64,000 nucleotides of DNA, from contig NC_018388.1 in NCBI RefSeq assembly GCF_000208865.1, positions 1,736,001-1,800,000 on the forward strand, read 5' to 3'. The notes beneath the pieces were generated by a model. It saw nothing but the letters and a program-made list of their open reading frames with translations, made no database searches and was not told where the DNA came from. The position numbers were made by a program, and so were the translations under genes. Positions 23,520 through 35,409 of this stretch are shown piece after piece (within the stretch, counting starts at the first letter, position 1; every line of letters starts with the position of its first letter). The DNA is from Neospora caninum Liverpool (Eukaryota > Apicomplexa > Conoidasida > Eucoccidiorida > Sarcocystidae).

Positions 23520-24593
23520 TCAGAGCTCATCTCCACGGCAGCTCCCATCCGACTTGTCTTCGTGGCCAGCTGCGCTGCCGTCAGTACGTGTCGCCGTGCT
23601 GTCCGGTTCCTTCAGGGCTGGGATATTCAACGGCCGCTTAGTCCCACGCACGCTGGGTTCACCCTCACTGACCTGCTCAGAAATCTCGAGCCTCCACTCA
23701 AAGAAAGCACCATTCTGGATTTCGAGCATCCTAGGCGAATTAGCTACGTACCGACTGATTCCTGTGTCGATCAAGATGAGCCTACCATCACAGTAGAACT
23801 CAATGTTGCCGGATTCCTGCACTGTATGGCCAATGACCATTTTCTCAGACTCCAGTATCCCTAGGGCCTTTTCAAGCTCCTCGCATATCTTCGTCATTTG
23901 CCCCATGGAAAAAACCCGTGTCCAGAGTGGACCATGAGAACCGGCCACAAATAGATCACCCGTTCGCAACCCCATAGCCTCGTTGTAGAACCGAACGTTA
24001 TGCAGCTTGCAATCGTCTGCCAGTTCTTCATGAAGCTGTTGCGTGAGCTTTCCGAGTCCCACAGCAGCGAACTCGCTCGGGATCCCCGCATGGGCGAAGA
24101 TGACGCCGTTCACCTTTATCGATGCTGGGAATGATCGGAGCATCTTGCCATAATGTCCATCATCCATGAACTGCTGGCGGCGACCCGCGGCACCTCCAAA
24201 TTCCATCGTTTCTGCAGGATGTGCATATCGAAAATCTCCACAGACATTCATTACATCATGGTTTCCGAGAAGTTGAACGATCTTTCCTCCCCTCTCCTTT
24301 GCCTGCGCAGACAGAGTTGAAAGGTAATCGTAAATACGCTTTCCATCGGGGCCTCTATCGACGACATCACCAGTCTGGATCAGGAGAGAGTCGCCACCAA
24401 TCCAGTTTCCATCTTCGTCCACCACTCCAGCGCCGTACAACAGCAGCATTGTATTGCCGATGTCGCCGTGAAGGTCGCCCACAGCTAAGATCCGAGAACC
24501 CGGCCAGAGAAAGTCAAGAGAATCGGATGCCAGAGCAGTCATCGGCCGTGTCAGAAAACACGTAAAAAGGAAAGCGAGCAGGTACACGTTCAT
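23520..24593 (-). CDS. Shewanella-like protein phosphatase (SHLP1-like), secretory
   Basis: Calcineurin-type metallophosphatase of the bacterial-like SHLP class, found in apicomplexans and plants but absent from animals. Single exon, 357 residues. All metal-site motifs are present: ILAVGDLHGD (~46-55), TGDVVDRGPDG, LLGNHDVMN, IFAHAGIP, AGSHGPLWTR and VIGHT. ATG 24593 is chosen over an upstream in-frame extension because it begins a clear signal peptide (MNVYLLAFLFTCFLTRPMTA). The C-terminus is CRGDEL, a close variant of the KDEL/HDEL retrieval signal, so an ER-resident enzyme is likely. Plasmodium SHLP1 is reported to be ER-associated and needed for ookinete microneme formation; a similar role here is inference. 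The C-terminal 45 residues are charged, polar and non-conserved. Confidence 0.9.
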   Translation of the reverse strand: MNVYLLAFLFTCFLTRPMTALASDSLDFLWPGSRILAVGDLHGDIGNTMLLLYGAGVVDEDGNWIGGDSLLIQTGDVVDRGPDGKRIYDYLSTLSAQAKERGGKIVQLLGNHDVMNVCGDFRYAHPAETMEFGGAAGRRQQFMDDGHYGKMLRSFPASIKVNGVIFAHAGIPSEFAAVGLGKLTQQLHEELADDCKLHNVRFYNEAMGLRTGDLFVAGSHGPLWTRVFSMGQMTKICEELEKALGILESEKMVIGHTVQESGNIEFYCDGRLILIDTGISRYVANSPRMLEIQNGAFFEWRLEISEQVSEGEPSVRGTKRPLNIPALKEPDSTATRTDGSAAGHEDKSDGSCRGDEL

Positions 24594-25678
24594 CTTCGTG
24601 CGCGCTCGACCGCCTCGTTGATTCTGCCATGTGCTCCTGACGCACACGGGCACGATCGTGCTTCTCCCTGAAGGCAGTGCCCCTTTCTCCACCAACGGCC
24701 GTCTACATTGGGAGAACCGAAGCGAACCGACAGATGTACGTTCCCTGGAAAGCCAGGAATTATGTGGAAGTGAGCAAAACATGTCTGGAGAATGAAGAAG
24801 GAATCTGCGTTGGTAGCCAGCAGCGTGTCCACTACGTCACTAAGACACACAAGATCACAAGGTGGCGAAACGACGCTCCTATGTGGCCTATACTGTGTAA
24901 TTAAATGTAAGGTTCGACTACAGAAAACTGTCCAGGCCAATTAGTTGCATTATTTGCAATTTTAAATCAGGATCGGCGGTTTGGCCTTGGTCTCGAATAG
25001 CTGGACTGCCGCAGAGCAGGTTCTGCTACACGGCCGCCTCCATACACTTAACTCTAGATACACTCCTCAACACGAATTGATATCTGGACGACAATAATAC
25101 AAATATTGGTCAAAACGTTTCTGCTGTCAAAAATGCGCGTCAGTTCACCCGCAATCGCACAGCAACTGAGCAGCATCTAAAGGAATGTCTCGCGGTGGGA
25201 AGTCTGCATGCAAAAGGAGTGACCCCCCCGGTGTTGAAAGACGACTTTCTCGTCTACTGGTCAAACAGTGACATTTTTTACTTCTCCATTTATGCCAAGG
25301 GGGCCGTCTACGCTTCTTTTTGCTCGTGGAATGATAGATGACCTCTTGACCAAACTGTCCGACGGCTTGACTGTCGAGGACGGCTCTTCCTGCTTGAAGC
25401 GCATGGTAGAGGCCTGGCCGACTCGCAGGCCTGCAACACGTGACCAGCGCTCGACAGCCGTAGACATACACGCCTTCAACACATAAGCTTACTTCGTTCA
25501 ACTTCCGCCCTGACAGGGTTCGGGATCTGTAAAAGGAATTTATGACAGCAAGGGTGCGAGACTTGCTGGCAGACCGTACCATCGCATGAATCGGTTCGAA
25601 TGCTGCCTGGACGATATCTCTGTTTTGGATCAAAGTTCCCTACAGTTGCACAGATTCAGTTTCCTAGCGGATGACCTC
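24594..25678. other. Intergenic region
   Basis: This 1.1-kb spacer contains no frame that combines an ATG, plausible composition and splice support. A 162-codon minus-strand frame (25145-25633) begins only with TTG and looks random. It should hold the promoter of the phosphatase gene. Confidence 0.45.
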
Positions 25679-26161
25679 CTACCGAATGCGGTTCTTCTGA
25701 ATATTCAGAAGTCTCTGCTTTTCAGACACGTAATCGTCTTCGTCAGCTCTTCGTTCTGCCTGTTCGATCCTCAACAGCGAGTCTGCATTCCTCGAAATGG
25801 GATTGAGGTTCTGAAGACGTCGCCACTTGTTTCCTACATACCCAAGGCTTCCAGTACATCCTCAGTGTCTTCCTCTGGAGCCTGAAATAGAGCATATAGC
25901 TAGCGTTGTTTTCCCTTGCAGAGCACCCCTTCTTACGTGAACGCGGATTTTGAAGTCAGATTTCCCTTGGAATGCAGACAGCAGAGCGGTGGAGCCGCCC
26001 TGAATGTGGGCAGATTGATATTTTCTCCAAGCGTTGCGCAGAATACACAATTTTCTTACAGGACCGAACGGGATTTGCTTCAGCTCTTCTCCCGCGCAGA
26101 AGGCACTTCCACATAGTGTGGCAGCCATGCATACACCAATGTAACAAGGGGCTGGATTCAT
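25679..26161 (-). CDS. Small secreted protein, unrecognised; possible frame break
   Basis: Exon 1 (25937-26161, 75 residues) starts at ATG 26161 with a signal-peptide-like MNPAPCYIGVCMAATLCGSA and ends at a consensus donor, CAC|GTAAGA. The next exon begins at 25881 after TATTTCAG, in phase, and reads APEEDTEDVLEALG. Downstream, a charged helical stretch (SLLRIEQAERRADEDDYVSE) runs to a TAG at 25679-25681 but lies one base out of frame. Either a second intron (donor GTATGT at 25841, acceptor before AACGAAGAG) joins them, or one base is missing near the GGG at 25841-25843; the latter reading gives 142 residues without a second intron. No known family. Size, signal peptide and charged C-terminal helix suit a small secretory-pathway protein. 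Function unknown. Confidence 0.5.
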
Positions 26162-27068
26162 TGTGAGATGGAAGGTCTGGATATCGCAGCTGTACGCAAC
26201 CCTTTTGGAAAGAAATCGCTACACGCGAATGCTCCACTGGAGCAACGGGGAATGACAGCCCGCTCCCCGTAGATACAGCAGGAATCGCCTGTCGCTCTAT
26301 AGGGGAGACTTGTTTAACTTGCTGTTCGTCGGATCTGTCAGATGCGAATTCGAACGCACTCGCTCCTGACGCCTGGTCGCTTCCATGAGAGAACGAACTT
26401 CAATGTGGCGTCATTAGAGGGAAACACAACACTGTGGCTACGGACCGGCTGGTTTCCACTCTTTGTGCTGCTGGCGAAAATGGTACACGCCAGTCGCCGT
26501 AGAAGAGTAGAGTGAGCGAGCCCATGCGATCTGTCTATCTGAATTGCATCCAGAGGCCAATATCATGCCAACTACAAAAATTGGGACGGATTAGTACAGC
26601 TTCGCTACCATGCGATTCAGCTCGGAAAGTGGAAATGAAGCAAACGCGTGAAACCGCAGGAGAATACGGTGTGCGGCCATGCTGGAACACTCGAGGTTGA
26701 CGATGGCGATAATGCGGATTCGTGGCGGGCTGATTCACACACGTCGTGTAAACTGTGCACCGTTTTCTCTAGCGATGGCATCGCCGTCCCTCCGTTGCCC
26801 ACTGTAGGCCTTTTTAAAAACTCTTCCCTGGGCTTGGTGAGTGGGTATTGCAGCGCACGGCAACCGTCGCTTCGTATTGCGACAGAGTGTTTTTTCTGGA
26901 TGCTAGCAGGAGTCTTGCTCCACAGCAATTTCCCCATCAAATCTACACAAGCGGATCAGTTGGAAGCACTAACAAATCTTCGCAAAAAGCGACCACGAAT
27001 TAAGCCATTGTTTCGACACTCGACAAGATGACTTTCTCTGGTTCGACATTCTGAAGTCGCCTCTCCTG
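26162..27068. other. Intergenic region
   Basis: This lies between the small secreted gene and the 3' end of the cysteine-repeat gene, both minus. A plus-strand frame (26648-27031, 127 codons) and an overlapping minus-strand one match nothing. I see no supported feature. Confidence 0.45.
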
Positions 27069-30000
27069 TTACCGGCCAGAGGTAACGGAGCCGCTTTCGT
27101 CGATGTTAATTGTAATGTACACATTGGTACGCGCTGGCGGAGTTAAAAAATTTCTGTTTTCTTTTTCTGAGGAGGGCTCAGCCCGGTCGGATTCGAAGGC
27201 AACAGCGCCGGTTCCCTGACTGGAGGGTATGCCTTTGCCAGCAAAAGGCAGATCAGTCACACTGCCAGGATCAAGTTGACCATCCAAGTTCCCTTGTTCA
27301 AGCTGGCTTCGTAACATGCCAGCACTAGGAAAATTGGCTCTCTCGGAAGTAGGCCGAAGGTTTGAAGGATACTGTGAACTACTTTCGGCTTGTGCCACGT
27401 CACTAGTCTTAACCTCCTGCCGAATGGCCTCCAACTGGATTGCAATATATTGCAGGTCACTGAGGGATAGCTCCCCAGCTTTCACCCGGTCCACAATTTG
27501 ATGCATTTTCTCCATATCACGTTTTAGTCCTTCCAGAAGATCCTCTGCTTCTTTTTCTCGGTCCGTTGGCATGTCTGCAGTTTCCAAGAGTTGCTGAATA
27601 GCTTGCATTGATCTCAGTATGCGAGCCTTTATCTCGAAGGCTCCCTGCAGAATGGCTGCCATTAACGCTTCTCTGGGGCTTGCTGCGACATGCGGCGACA
27701 TTTTTTTGAGCTGCAGCTGGTGGTGACCGGAAGTATTCGGACTGGCAAAACTGATCTCCATTGCCTTGTGAAGGGCAGCCGCAGCTGCTGCTAAAGCTAC
27801 AGAGCCTACCCTATCTTCCGGAAACACAGGTTGTGTTGCATTCATGGGCATATGATCATGAGCGGAATTCATGTAATGCGGGTTCGGCTCGATAGTTGCC
27901 GAGTCGAGTGTGGGCTCTGCATCCTTCTTTGTCCCGTACACGTCATCTGCCTCACTCGCGTCTGAATCTGGTGAGACTCCCTCCATTGAAGATGCGTTGT
28001 CTCCGAGGAGGAACTGCCATAAGCTCTGCATCTCCGTATTCGAGAGGTCCTTTCTCTCAAGACGTGAAAGCCCATCTTCAACAACTCCAATATCGTCTCT
28101 GATGAGTTCGAGTTCTTGTGCCAGGTCGTCGACTGGACCATTGTCGGCATCAGTGTTATTCATGGTTCTAGTCAAATTTTTCTCTTCGATCCGCAGCTCC
28201 GACAACAGCGACTCCAGCAGTTCACGCAGCTTTTCCGGCTGAAAATCCGAATGCGGAGCTGCTGCACCATCGCCTGACAGCCCTTGTGAATTCCGGTTGT
28301 GGCCAGACTGAGAATATTTGGAACCGTTGTCGTTGTTTTCTCCTGAAGGTTGCTGTACAACGGTGACACCGGGGGAGGGAAACGCTGATGTATTGGGTCC
28401 CGCCAAGTGTGGCTGGTGATCCGAGTGCCTCCATGGGAAACTGGAGCTTCCTGTGAATGATTCAAGCTCACTGATTATTTCTTCCAATCGTTGGTGTTGT
28501 TGATCCGTGAGGTGGCCGCCTTGCGTTTGTTGAAACTGCATCAAATAGTGAATCTCTGTTAGCAGCTGTTGTATGCGGTGCAACGATGGCGTGGTTCCGA
28601 ACTTGGGGATCCCCCCCGAGACCGACGGTAGAGTCGCTCATCACAGGTCCGAGAACAGCGTCGTGGTGAAGTGGCAGAACCAATCCTCCACTCCCGTCTG
28701 ACAGTACACCCTCGGCACTGAAGGGTAGAACAGCAACCGGTATGGGTGCCTGGTGGAACGTCTTGTCTGGGTGACCTACGCAACCGCGTATATGACAGTA
28801 ATGTGCCGCAGCTGCAGCTGCAGAATATTCTTTCTGCAGCTCTGCACGGTTTTCTTCCAGCGTTGCGTACCCAGCGGAAACGTTTGAAGTGTCGACAAGA
28901 TGGTGACTTTCCCCAACGAAGTCGCCATGATGCAACTCTGGCGCTCCAGAGTTACCTCCTATCTGCACGTGGGAAGATGTATGCTGAGGAACTGGATAGA
29001 TATCCAACCTGCTGTTTCCTTTATGGCCATGGGGTGCTGGATGAGAATAGGGCTGCTGATTGTGACCGTGAGGTTCTTCAACTGCAAGACCTTCCCCTCG
29101 CTCGAAGTGTGATGCACCGACTGCCGCAGGGACTCCGCTCTTTACCGCAAGGGAAGGAGAAGGTACGTCGAAGAGCAACGACGGCACTGGTGAACCGGGA
29201 GCTAGAGGTGCCAACGGCGCCGGGGACCCGTCATCAGAAACTGGAGAACGTGCCTCGGATCTGTCTCGCTGATGCTCGATCAAAACGACATCATGAGCAT
29301 GGTGGTCTTCACTGGGGGCAAGACTGTGGAACGCAACCGGTGGCAGAGGTGAGGGTGGTACTGGCGGTAGGACTCGACTGGGATCAGTATTGTAGTACTT
29401 ACGGTGCTGGTTGCCTATGTCGTTGAGTTCGACGACGTGAGAAGGTGGCAGACGAGAGTCGCTACCAACAGAAGATGGGATATCAGCAGAATCCAGAGCT
29501 GCGTGTCTGTTGAATTCGTTTATTCCATGAGCTCGAGGACCCAGATAGACTCCACCAACAGGCGGTGGTGGTACTGGCAACTGAACAGTTGAAGATGAAT
29601 AGGGAGCGGGTTCCTTTTTGCTCTTCAGACCCCAAGGTTTGAAGGCCGGCAGCAGACGCCGGGCCCTGGTACCGACTTCATCATAACGTGATCTGTCACC
29701 AAGCCGATCTTTTGCAGAGTGAGAGGATAGCGCAGCGATGCTGGGTCTGTTCGGTAGTTCAGGAGTTGAAGATGGTATCCCAGCAACTGTGTGAGCCAGG
29801 GAGAGTGCTGCGAGGGCTGCTTGTTGCGTAACTGGGTCAAGAGGAGACATGGTGGAGTCTCCTGTTCGGTGTTTAGTCCGTTCCGACTCGTTCACGTGTG
29901 AATTATGAACGGAGGAGTGCACACTGCTGCTTTCTTTGGAGGAAAGGGGAACAGCCAGGTGTGGTGCTGGTATTTCCGAAACCCCCTTCGCCTGCTCTCG

Positions 30001-33000
30001 TCCTGGGCAGGCCCTCTTGACTGCAGTCTTCTTGCAAGGATACGATACCTTCTGCTTGATGACCTGGGGAGAGGGCAATTGAGTAGCGTTTACCAAGGGT
30101 ACATATTAAAGGATAGATCCAACAGTGCCACTATGAGTAGCTGCACGATTTAGTGTGGTACCTTTCCTCATTACGCAACAGCTTCTGACATATATTGTAT
30201 TCCTTACCTTATCACAGCGGGACGCAACTTCTTTTTCCAAGTCTTCGCATTTCTGGCGAACTTGAGTCTCTGTGCATTCGTACGCTTCCTTGTACTCTTC
30301 TTGCTCGAAACACTTGCCGGCAATATAAGCGGGAACGGGCACGCATTCCTCGACCTCTGTTGGTTTCACGCATGAGTATTCCATTGCCTTTCGCGCCGCC
30401 TACAAGGATTTACAGAGTGTGCCACAACAAACTATGAACTTCTGATACCAACAAAAATCGCATCACTCAGGACATCGGTGACGTTCATATTGTCCAAGCC
30501 CATTTTTTCTTCTTCTCTTCGGTACATAGAAACGCTTGGCACTTTTGTCCCTACATTGATGCTTCCCTATGTGCAAGGAGCGACAAAGGACGAATTTGTG
30601 TACGAGACCTCTCTGTCAAAAGGCATGTGCCGTCGCACCTTTTCAAAGAACCACTTCCAACGTGAACCAGAAAGATCGAGAGGGTGATGCAAACGAATGC
30701 AGTCCCATGGTCCACGTCTGCAACGAATTCGCTACCTCTCGCGGATTTCTTTTATGAGACGCCCTAGGGCGCTCAAATATTAGATGTTCCAACCTACACG
30801 GTAGCAAGTGGTGGCATCAGTCTTTTCAACAGGAGAACATGTGGTCACAGGCACCTTCGTCTGGCAGGCGAAGTCTTCGGTGAATGGCAAGGTTTTCATG
30901 CACATTTCTTTCCGCTTCACGGATCGCGTTTTGCAGTTTGATGGCACAAGCTGCCGCTTTTCTGATTCAGACCGGCACACATAGGTCTCGGTGAACTCCT
31001 CAATCTGCAAGAAACCCAAGATGCTGCGTTAGGAAACCATGGACCGTGAAATTAGGTGGTCTAGTCAATTCTTCTCCAGCTACCATTAGCTAGCCCTCAG
31101 GAAACAACTTCGGAGAAGTCTCTTCTTCCGCAATCCTACCATGTAGCATGTGTCGGGTTCTGCATCCTTGACTGTTTCACACACTTCCTCGTCGGCTTCA
31201 GTTTCGCATTCTCCTTGGGTGTTTTTGAGGGAAACATCCTTGCACGTTTTTTGAACGCGCACTGGTACGTCGATACAATGCCGGAGGCTGTGTAAAGGCA
31301 CCGCTGGTCCATAAACGGCTCCAAGGCGTCGCAGCGAATTGTTCCGATTTCCCGCCGCTGCCGCTACCAAGGAGCCGCCGTCTCCGCCGGTCGGTGGCAT
31401 AGATTCACCATCTGATAGCAATGTGCCGCTTCTGTCAGATTGGACTGTCTCATACCCAATGGTCTTACGCGTACGCCCGAGCACTCGGGTAGAAAGAAGT
31501 TCAGCCTGAGGCTCCCCTGTGGAGGGTATCGTTGAGCAAGTCCGCTTCACCTCAGTATATGAGCAATCGAACTCGTTGACAACCTGTTCTTTCTGCAGGC
31601 AGTAGTCACATGAGTCTAAAAGTGGCAATGGTGAATGAACGGCAAGAAAAGTGGCAAGCTAACGCACGCTTTTCTTCTGAAACCCCGTTCTCTCGCGGTC
31701 GTCAGGAGGGGACTCACTGTACACCGGAATATGCGGCCCGTGAAGAACTGACAGCGCCACACTCACCTTGATACATCGGTGCTTTCGTGTTTGCTTGATC
31801 ACGTTGCACTTTTGTTTCATACGCGGACGAGAACATGTGTATGGAACGTGCCGTTGAGCTTTTCGGTGGCATAAAGAATGTCCGCCGACGGAACCGAAGG
31901 AATCTTCGAGAGGACCACTGTCCTGCTCGCCCTGATTCACCTCCACCAGCTTGCGAAGTACTTTGAGAGGAAGCTTGTTTTTCTTCCACGATTCCTGGTC
32001 TTTTGGCGGAGGCCTCACAGCCGTCTGCGGCAGTGTTATGAATTCAAGTTGCCCCTCGCAGTAGGTTTCCAAGGTTTCCTTGACGCAGTCGAATGATACT
32101 GGTTTCACCACAGACTTCGTGCATTGGTCTGAAACTTGGATGTCTTGGACCGTACATTCTTCCACGGTGGAAGTCAACGCGCATGGGTACGGCTGTTGAA
32201 CCATCCATTCCTTCGTACACTTTCCAGGCAGTTCGACTAGCCTCTTACTGCATTTGAGCTCGTAGTTGACCAAATTACACGGCTTTTCAATCCACCTCAT
32301 GCCAACCTATTTGCACGCACATAATGAGACAATGGCCATCGCGTAACGCCGTAGATGCCTCTCCGGCGTGAGATATTCGTTATATGTTACATCATAGGAA
32401 AAGCACAGCCAGGATACTCATGGGATGCCATGCGAATCAAGTACCTGTTTTGGCGCGATTGAGGTGCTTCTATAAGCGAAACACCTTGTTGCGGCACTCC
32501 GATCCAAACACACCTTTAACGGCAATCGTCACTGGAGCAACAGCCGGTAATACATTGTCGCGCTCTGGCGGAATAACTACGACCCCCAGGTTCGGAATAG
32601 AAACGTGTTGTCTTTTTAAGTTCAACGCTTGCGACTTACTGGACCACCTTGCTGACTTGCCATGCACGTACGTGCCACGAAAAAACGTATACGCGATGCT
32701 CTACCAGAGTTTCTTCCAGCGGCTTACTCTGTGACAAACTCGAGGAACTTGTAAGATCTGCGGTCTACAAGTCACCCGTTTTTCCGTTTTCGGGCAGCTG
32801 TAGGGTTCTGCTAGTTGCACGACTTCGTGGCACAGCTCCTCGACGCTCACAATTTTATCAGCGCACTTTCCCAAACCCCCACTCGACTCCTTGCTCGATA
32901 GAATGGAATCCGAATCATCTATGTACTGAACAGTCTCAGGAGGAGCGGCTGACACCCTTTCCGCTCCGGCTGCTGAGAGGATGATGCCGAGGAGGAAGCT

Positions 33001-33030
33001 CGCACAAGCAAATAGGCCGGTATGTTGCAT
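27069..33030 (-). CDS. Large secreted cysteine-repeat protein, oocyst-wall-protein-like
   Basis: Six exons: 32728-33030, 31767-32306, 31140-31592, 30798-31004, 30208-30399 and 27069-30063, every junction phase 0. ATG 33030 (gcaaaATGC) begins a signal peptide (MQHTGLFACASFLLGIILSA). Residues ~50-590 consist of a cysteine module, C-x11-C-x8-C-x10, about 32 residues per unit, usually with an aromatic residue two or three positions before the first cysteine. Two units give six cysteines in 64 residues, the period of the type I repeats of Cryptosporidium/Toxoplasma oocyst wall proteins; sequence identity to those could not be tested. Exon 6 starts with the last cysteines and then encodes ~950 residues rich in Pro, His, Ser and Gln with few cysteines. 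It holds a one-base frame break at a G7 run (28611-28617); skipping one G gives a continuous 1562-residue protein. Extracellular or wall role is inferred. Confidence 0.7.
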
Positions 33031-34291
33031 TTTGCAGCCACTATTTCGGAACAGTTTCCTGGTTTTGGTTTTTACATAAAGAATGTGGCCCGTGAACCGA
33101 GTGGCCGTCGGAGGATACGGACTCGTTCCCATCCGCTGCCGCCACCGATTTTGTGTCGGAGAGGCAACACAGCGCCTGACAGCTTGCCTGCTAGTCGAAG
33201 GGGCTTTGCAATGACAAGAAAAATATTTGATTTGGTCCACACGTACCAGCACAGATGCACACTTGATTCAAAAGGACAAACGCTTGTTACCGGTAGTATG
33301 AACGCCAGGAATATGAGTGACTGTAGGTCTTGTCGATCTGGCGAACTTCACGCAAGCAAACTGGCTGCAGATCTGCGGTTGTCGCCGCCTAGGACGGCAG
33401 AAGAGGATCATTGCGATACTTAAAAAGACGCTGAGCGAATGCCACTCCTTCGTCAAACAACACAATATTCAGGCGAGCACAACAAAGGTAGTCAAATATC
33501 TCAGTGGAAAGATGTGCCGCGGCCGATCGAACAGGACTCGCACAGCCAGCCAGCGAGCACCGGGTTCGTGCAAACGCACGCGCAGAAACCGCCTGTATGC
33601 TGGCAGAGTCTTGACACCGCCTCATTTTGGGAACCGTTACACTCCGTGGGTGGTTTCCAAAATACCGTCGATGTTGTTCTACAGTTTTCCTAGGAGGATC
33701 CCTGCGTCCTGTGAATGCGCTGAACCCGATGCAACTTGACTGTTGAGAAGCGGCGACGTGTCGGAGAAAGGAGATTGGTTAGTCCTACCAGTCACATCAA
33801 CTGGACGGCTTAAGTCACCCCCCGTTGAGCGCTCCCCCAATGTGACTGCAATGGGACTCAACCACAATTGGTAAAGCAAACTGTTCCGCGTGACAAGCGC
33901 TCCCATTTGCCTGCAACATGCTGAGGAATAACAGAGAAACGACGTCTCCGGAAGCGAAACAGAGCTACCGTTTATTGAAATGCCCATGAGGACTACGAAG
34001 GTTGAGGTACATTGGTGAAAATGTATCGTTGCCCTCTAGTGGGGTATTAAATAAATGGGTGTTTCGTCTATCTTATTTAATGAAGGCTCTTCGTTAGCTG
34101 CTTGTTTCGTGTTTCGCTGTCTCACGGATCACTTAAACGATTTTTTTTTCGTCTGACGCTAGCACCATATTGTTGTCCACGAGAGCCTTCGCCGCCTGCG
34201 GCACTACCACTATCTCCAAATGTACGTCCACGTGCAGCATACTAACAGCATGAGATGCCAACGGACATCCAACGAACTTTAAACAAAACGC

Positions 34292-34708
34292 ATGGTTGGG
34301 GTGCTCTTGCCACTCACTTTCATCGCTACGGTTTGCTCCCGTGAGTCAATCATCGGTTTATGCTCTAGCACGCGAAAAGAGCAGGTTTCTCTTTCCGATC
34401 CCTTGATTAGTTGGATTTTCGATGGTGAACGTATACTGCCGAGAGTTACAGCTTACCAGCACGGATTCTTTGTGTTGCTTCTACCCGAACGGAAGATTGT
34501 TTCTCGATCCCACACGGATGTCACCCGGGCTGCTGGGACTATGACAGCTGTTGACAGGTTGGTGACCTCAGGTGGTCTTGAAATAATCTCTTTCCATGAG
34601 GTGGGTTGGTTGCGTGAAACACAGCGCACTAGTGAACCGCTGCTGAAGCGACACGCTCTATCTATTCATCGTTTCGGTCTATGGATGTTTGAGTCAGAGT
34701 ATTTGTAG
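34292..34708 (+). CDS. Possible small secreted ORF, 138 residues
   Basis: ATG-initiated frame beginning MVGVLLPLTFIATVCSRES, which resembles a short signal peptide, followed by mixed-composition sequence without recognised domains. It is isolated between other genes. Only the length and the N-terminus support it, so it may be chance. Confidence 0.25.
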   Translation: MVGVLLPLTFIATVCSRESIIGLCSSTRKEQVSLSDPLISWIFDGERILPRVTAYQHGFFVLLLPERKIVSRSHTDVTRAAGTMTAVDRLVTSGGLEIISFHEVGWLRETQRTSEPLLKRHALSIHRFGLWMFESEYL

Positions 34709-35220
34709 CTCGCCTTTTAGCCACATATAAAATGAAATTCATTTGTCACTTGCATTGGGCGCCGTCTACAAAACGGCGGTTTAATGAGAGACGTGTTGGT
34801 TCGCTCTTGACTCTCCTGTTAGCCACTTTCCCCTTTTAATTCTTTGATCCTTACCCACGTGATTATTTTTTGGGAAGCCGGATACGAAGAACAGAAGGAC
34901 TACAGTTCATCCCTATCCCTCCTTCTCCATCACGAGTGAACCAAGCCCCGATCAAACAGCGGATAGAGTGTGACAGATATGCTGTATTTTTTGGATTTTC
35001 TGAGCGTTGTGGTTATACACCGCGAAAAAGGTTTTCCTTCTTCCGGCCACACTGTTGCCATGTGGTCGTTGGTACTTTCTGTGATAGCTAGGTAATTCAC
35101 TGACTGGTTGAGCACTCGACACCAACACAGTTCAGCAACCTACAACCTCCACGACGGTTTGTTTTCCTCAGTTGTCGCGGTCTCGCCGCCCTCTCTGCTG
35201 GCGACAGTGGGCCTCCCGAA

Positions 35221-35409
35221 ATGAGTTCCAACACGTTCACCTTCCCCTCACTTACACAACCACGAGATGAAGCGTTGGTGGATCAACATGAAACACAGAA
35301 CGCATCTGATTCGAGTGAAACGATGCAGAAGAAGACAGGACGTTCCCGTCGGCTGCAGAGTCCATTGCTGTGCGAAGTCGATGCTGCTGGCTGGTCGGAT
35401 CAGCGTTGA
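35221..35409 (+). CDS. Possible short ORF/first exon upstream of ISD11
   Basis: A 62-codon frame starts at an ATG in good context (cccgaaATGA) and encodes polar, coding-like sequence (MSSNTFTFPSLTQPRDEALV). It lies 290 bp upstream of the ISD11 start on the same strand. It could be an upstream ORF, the first exon of a small unrecognised gene that continues into the open stretch near 35563-35672, or chance. No homology is recognised. Confidence 0.25.
   Translation: MSSNTFTFPSLTQPRDEALVDQHETQNASDSSETMQKKTGRSRRLQSPLLCEVDAAGWSDQR

Noticed and set aside
25145..25633. A 162-codon minus-strand frame
   Set aside because: It begins with TTG, not ATG, has random composition and no splice support.
32470..32667. 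An extra exon of the cysteine-repeat gene
   Set aside because: The frame has one cysteine, breaks the 32-residue spacing and cannot be joined in phase 0 at both ends, whereas exons 1 and 2 join directly in register.
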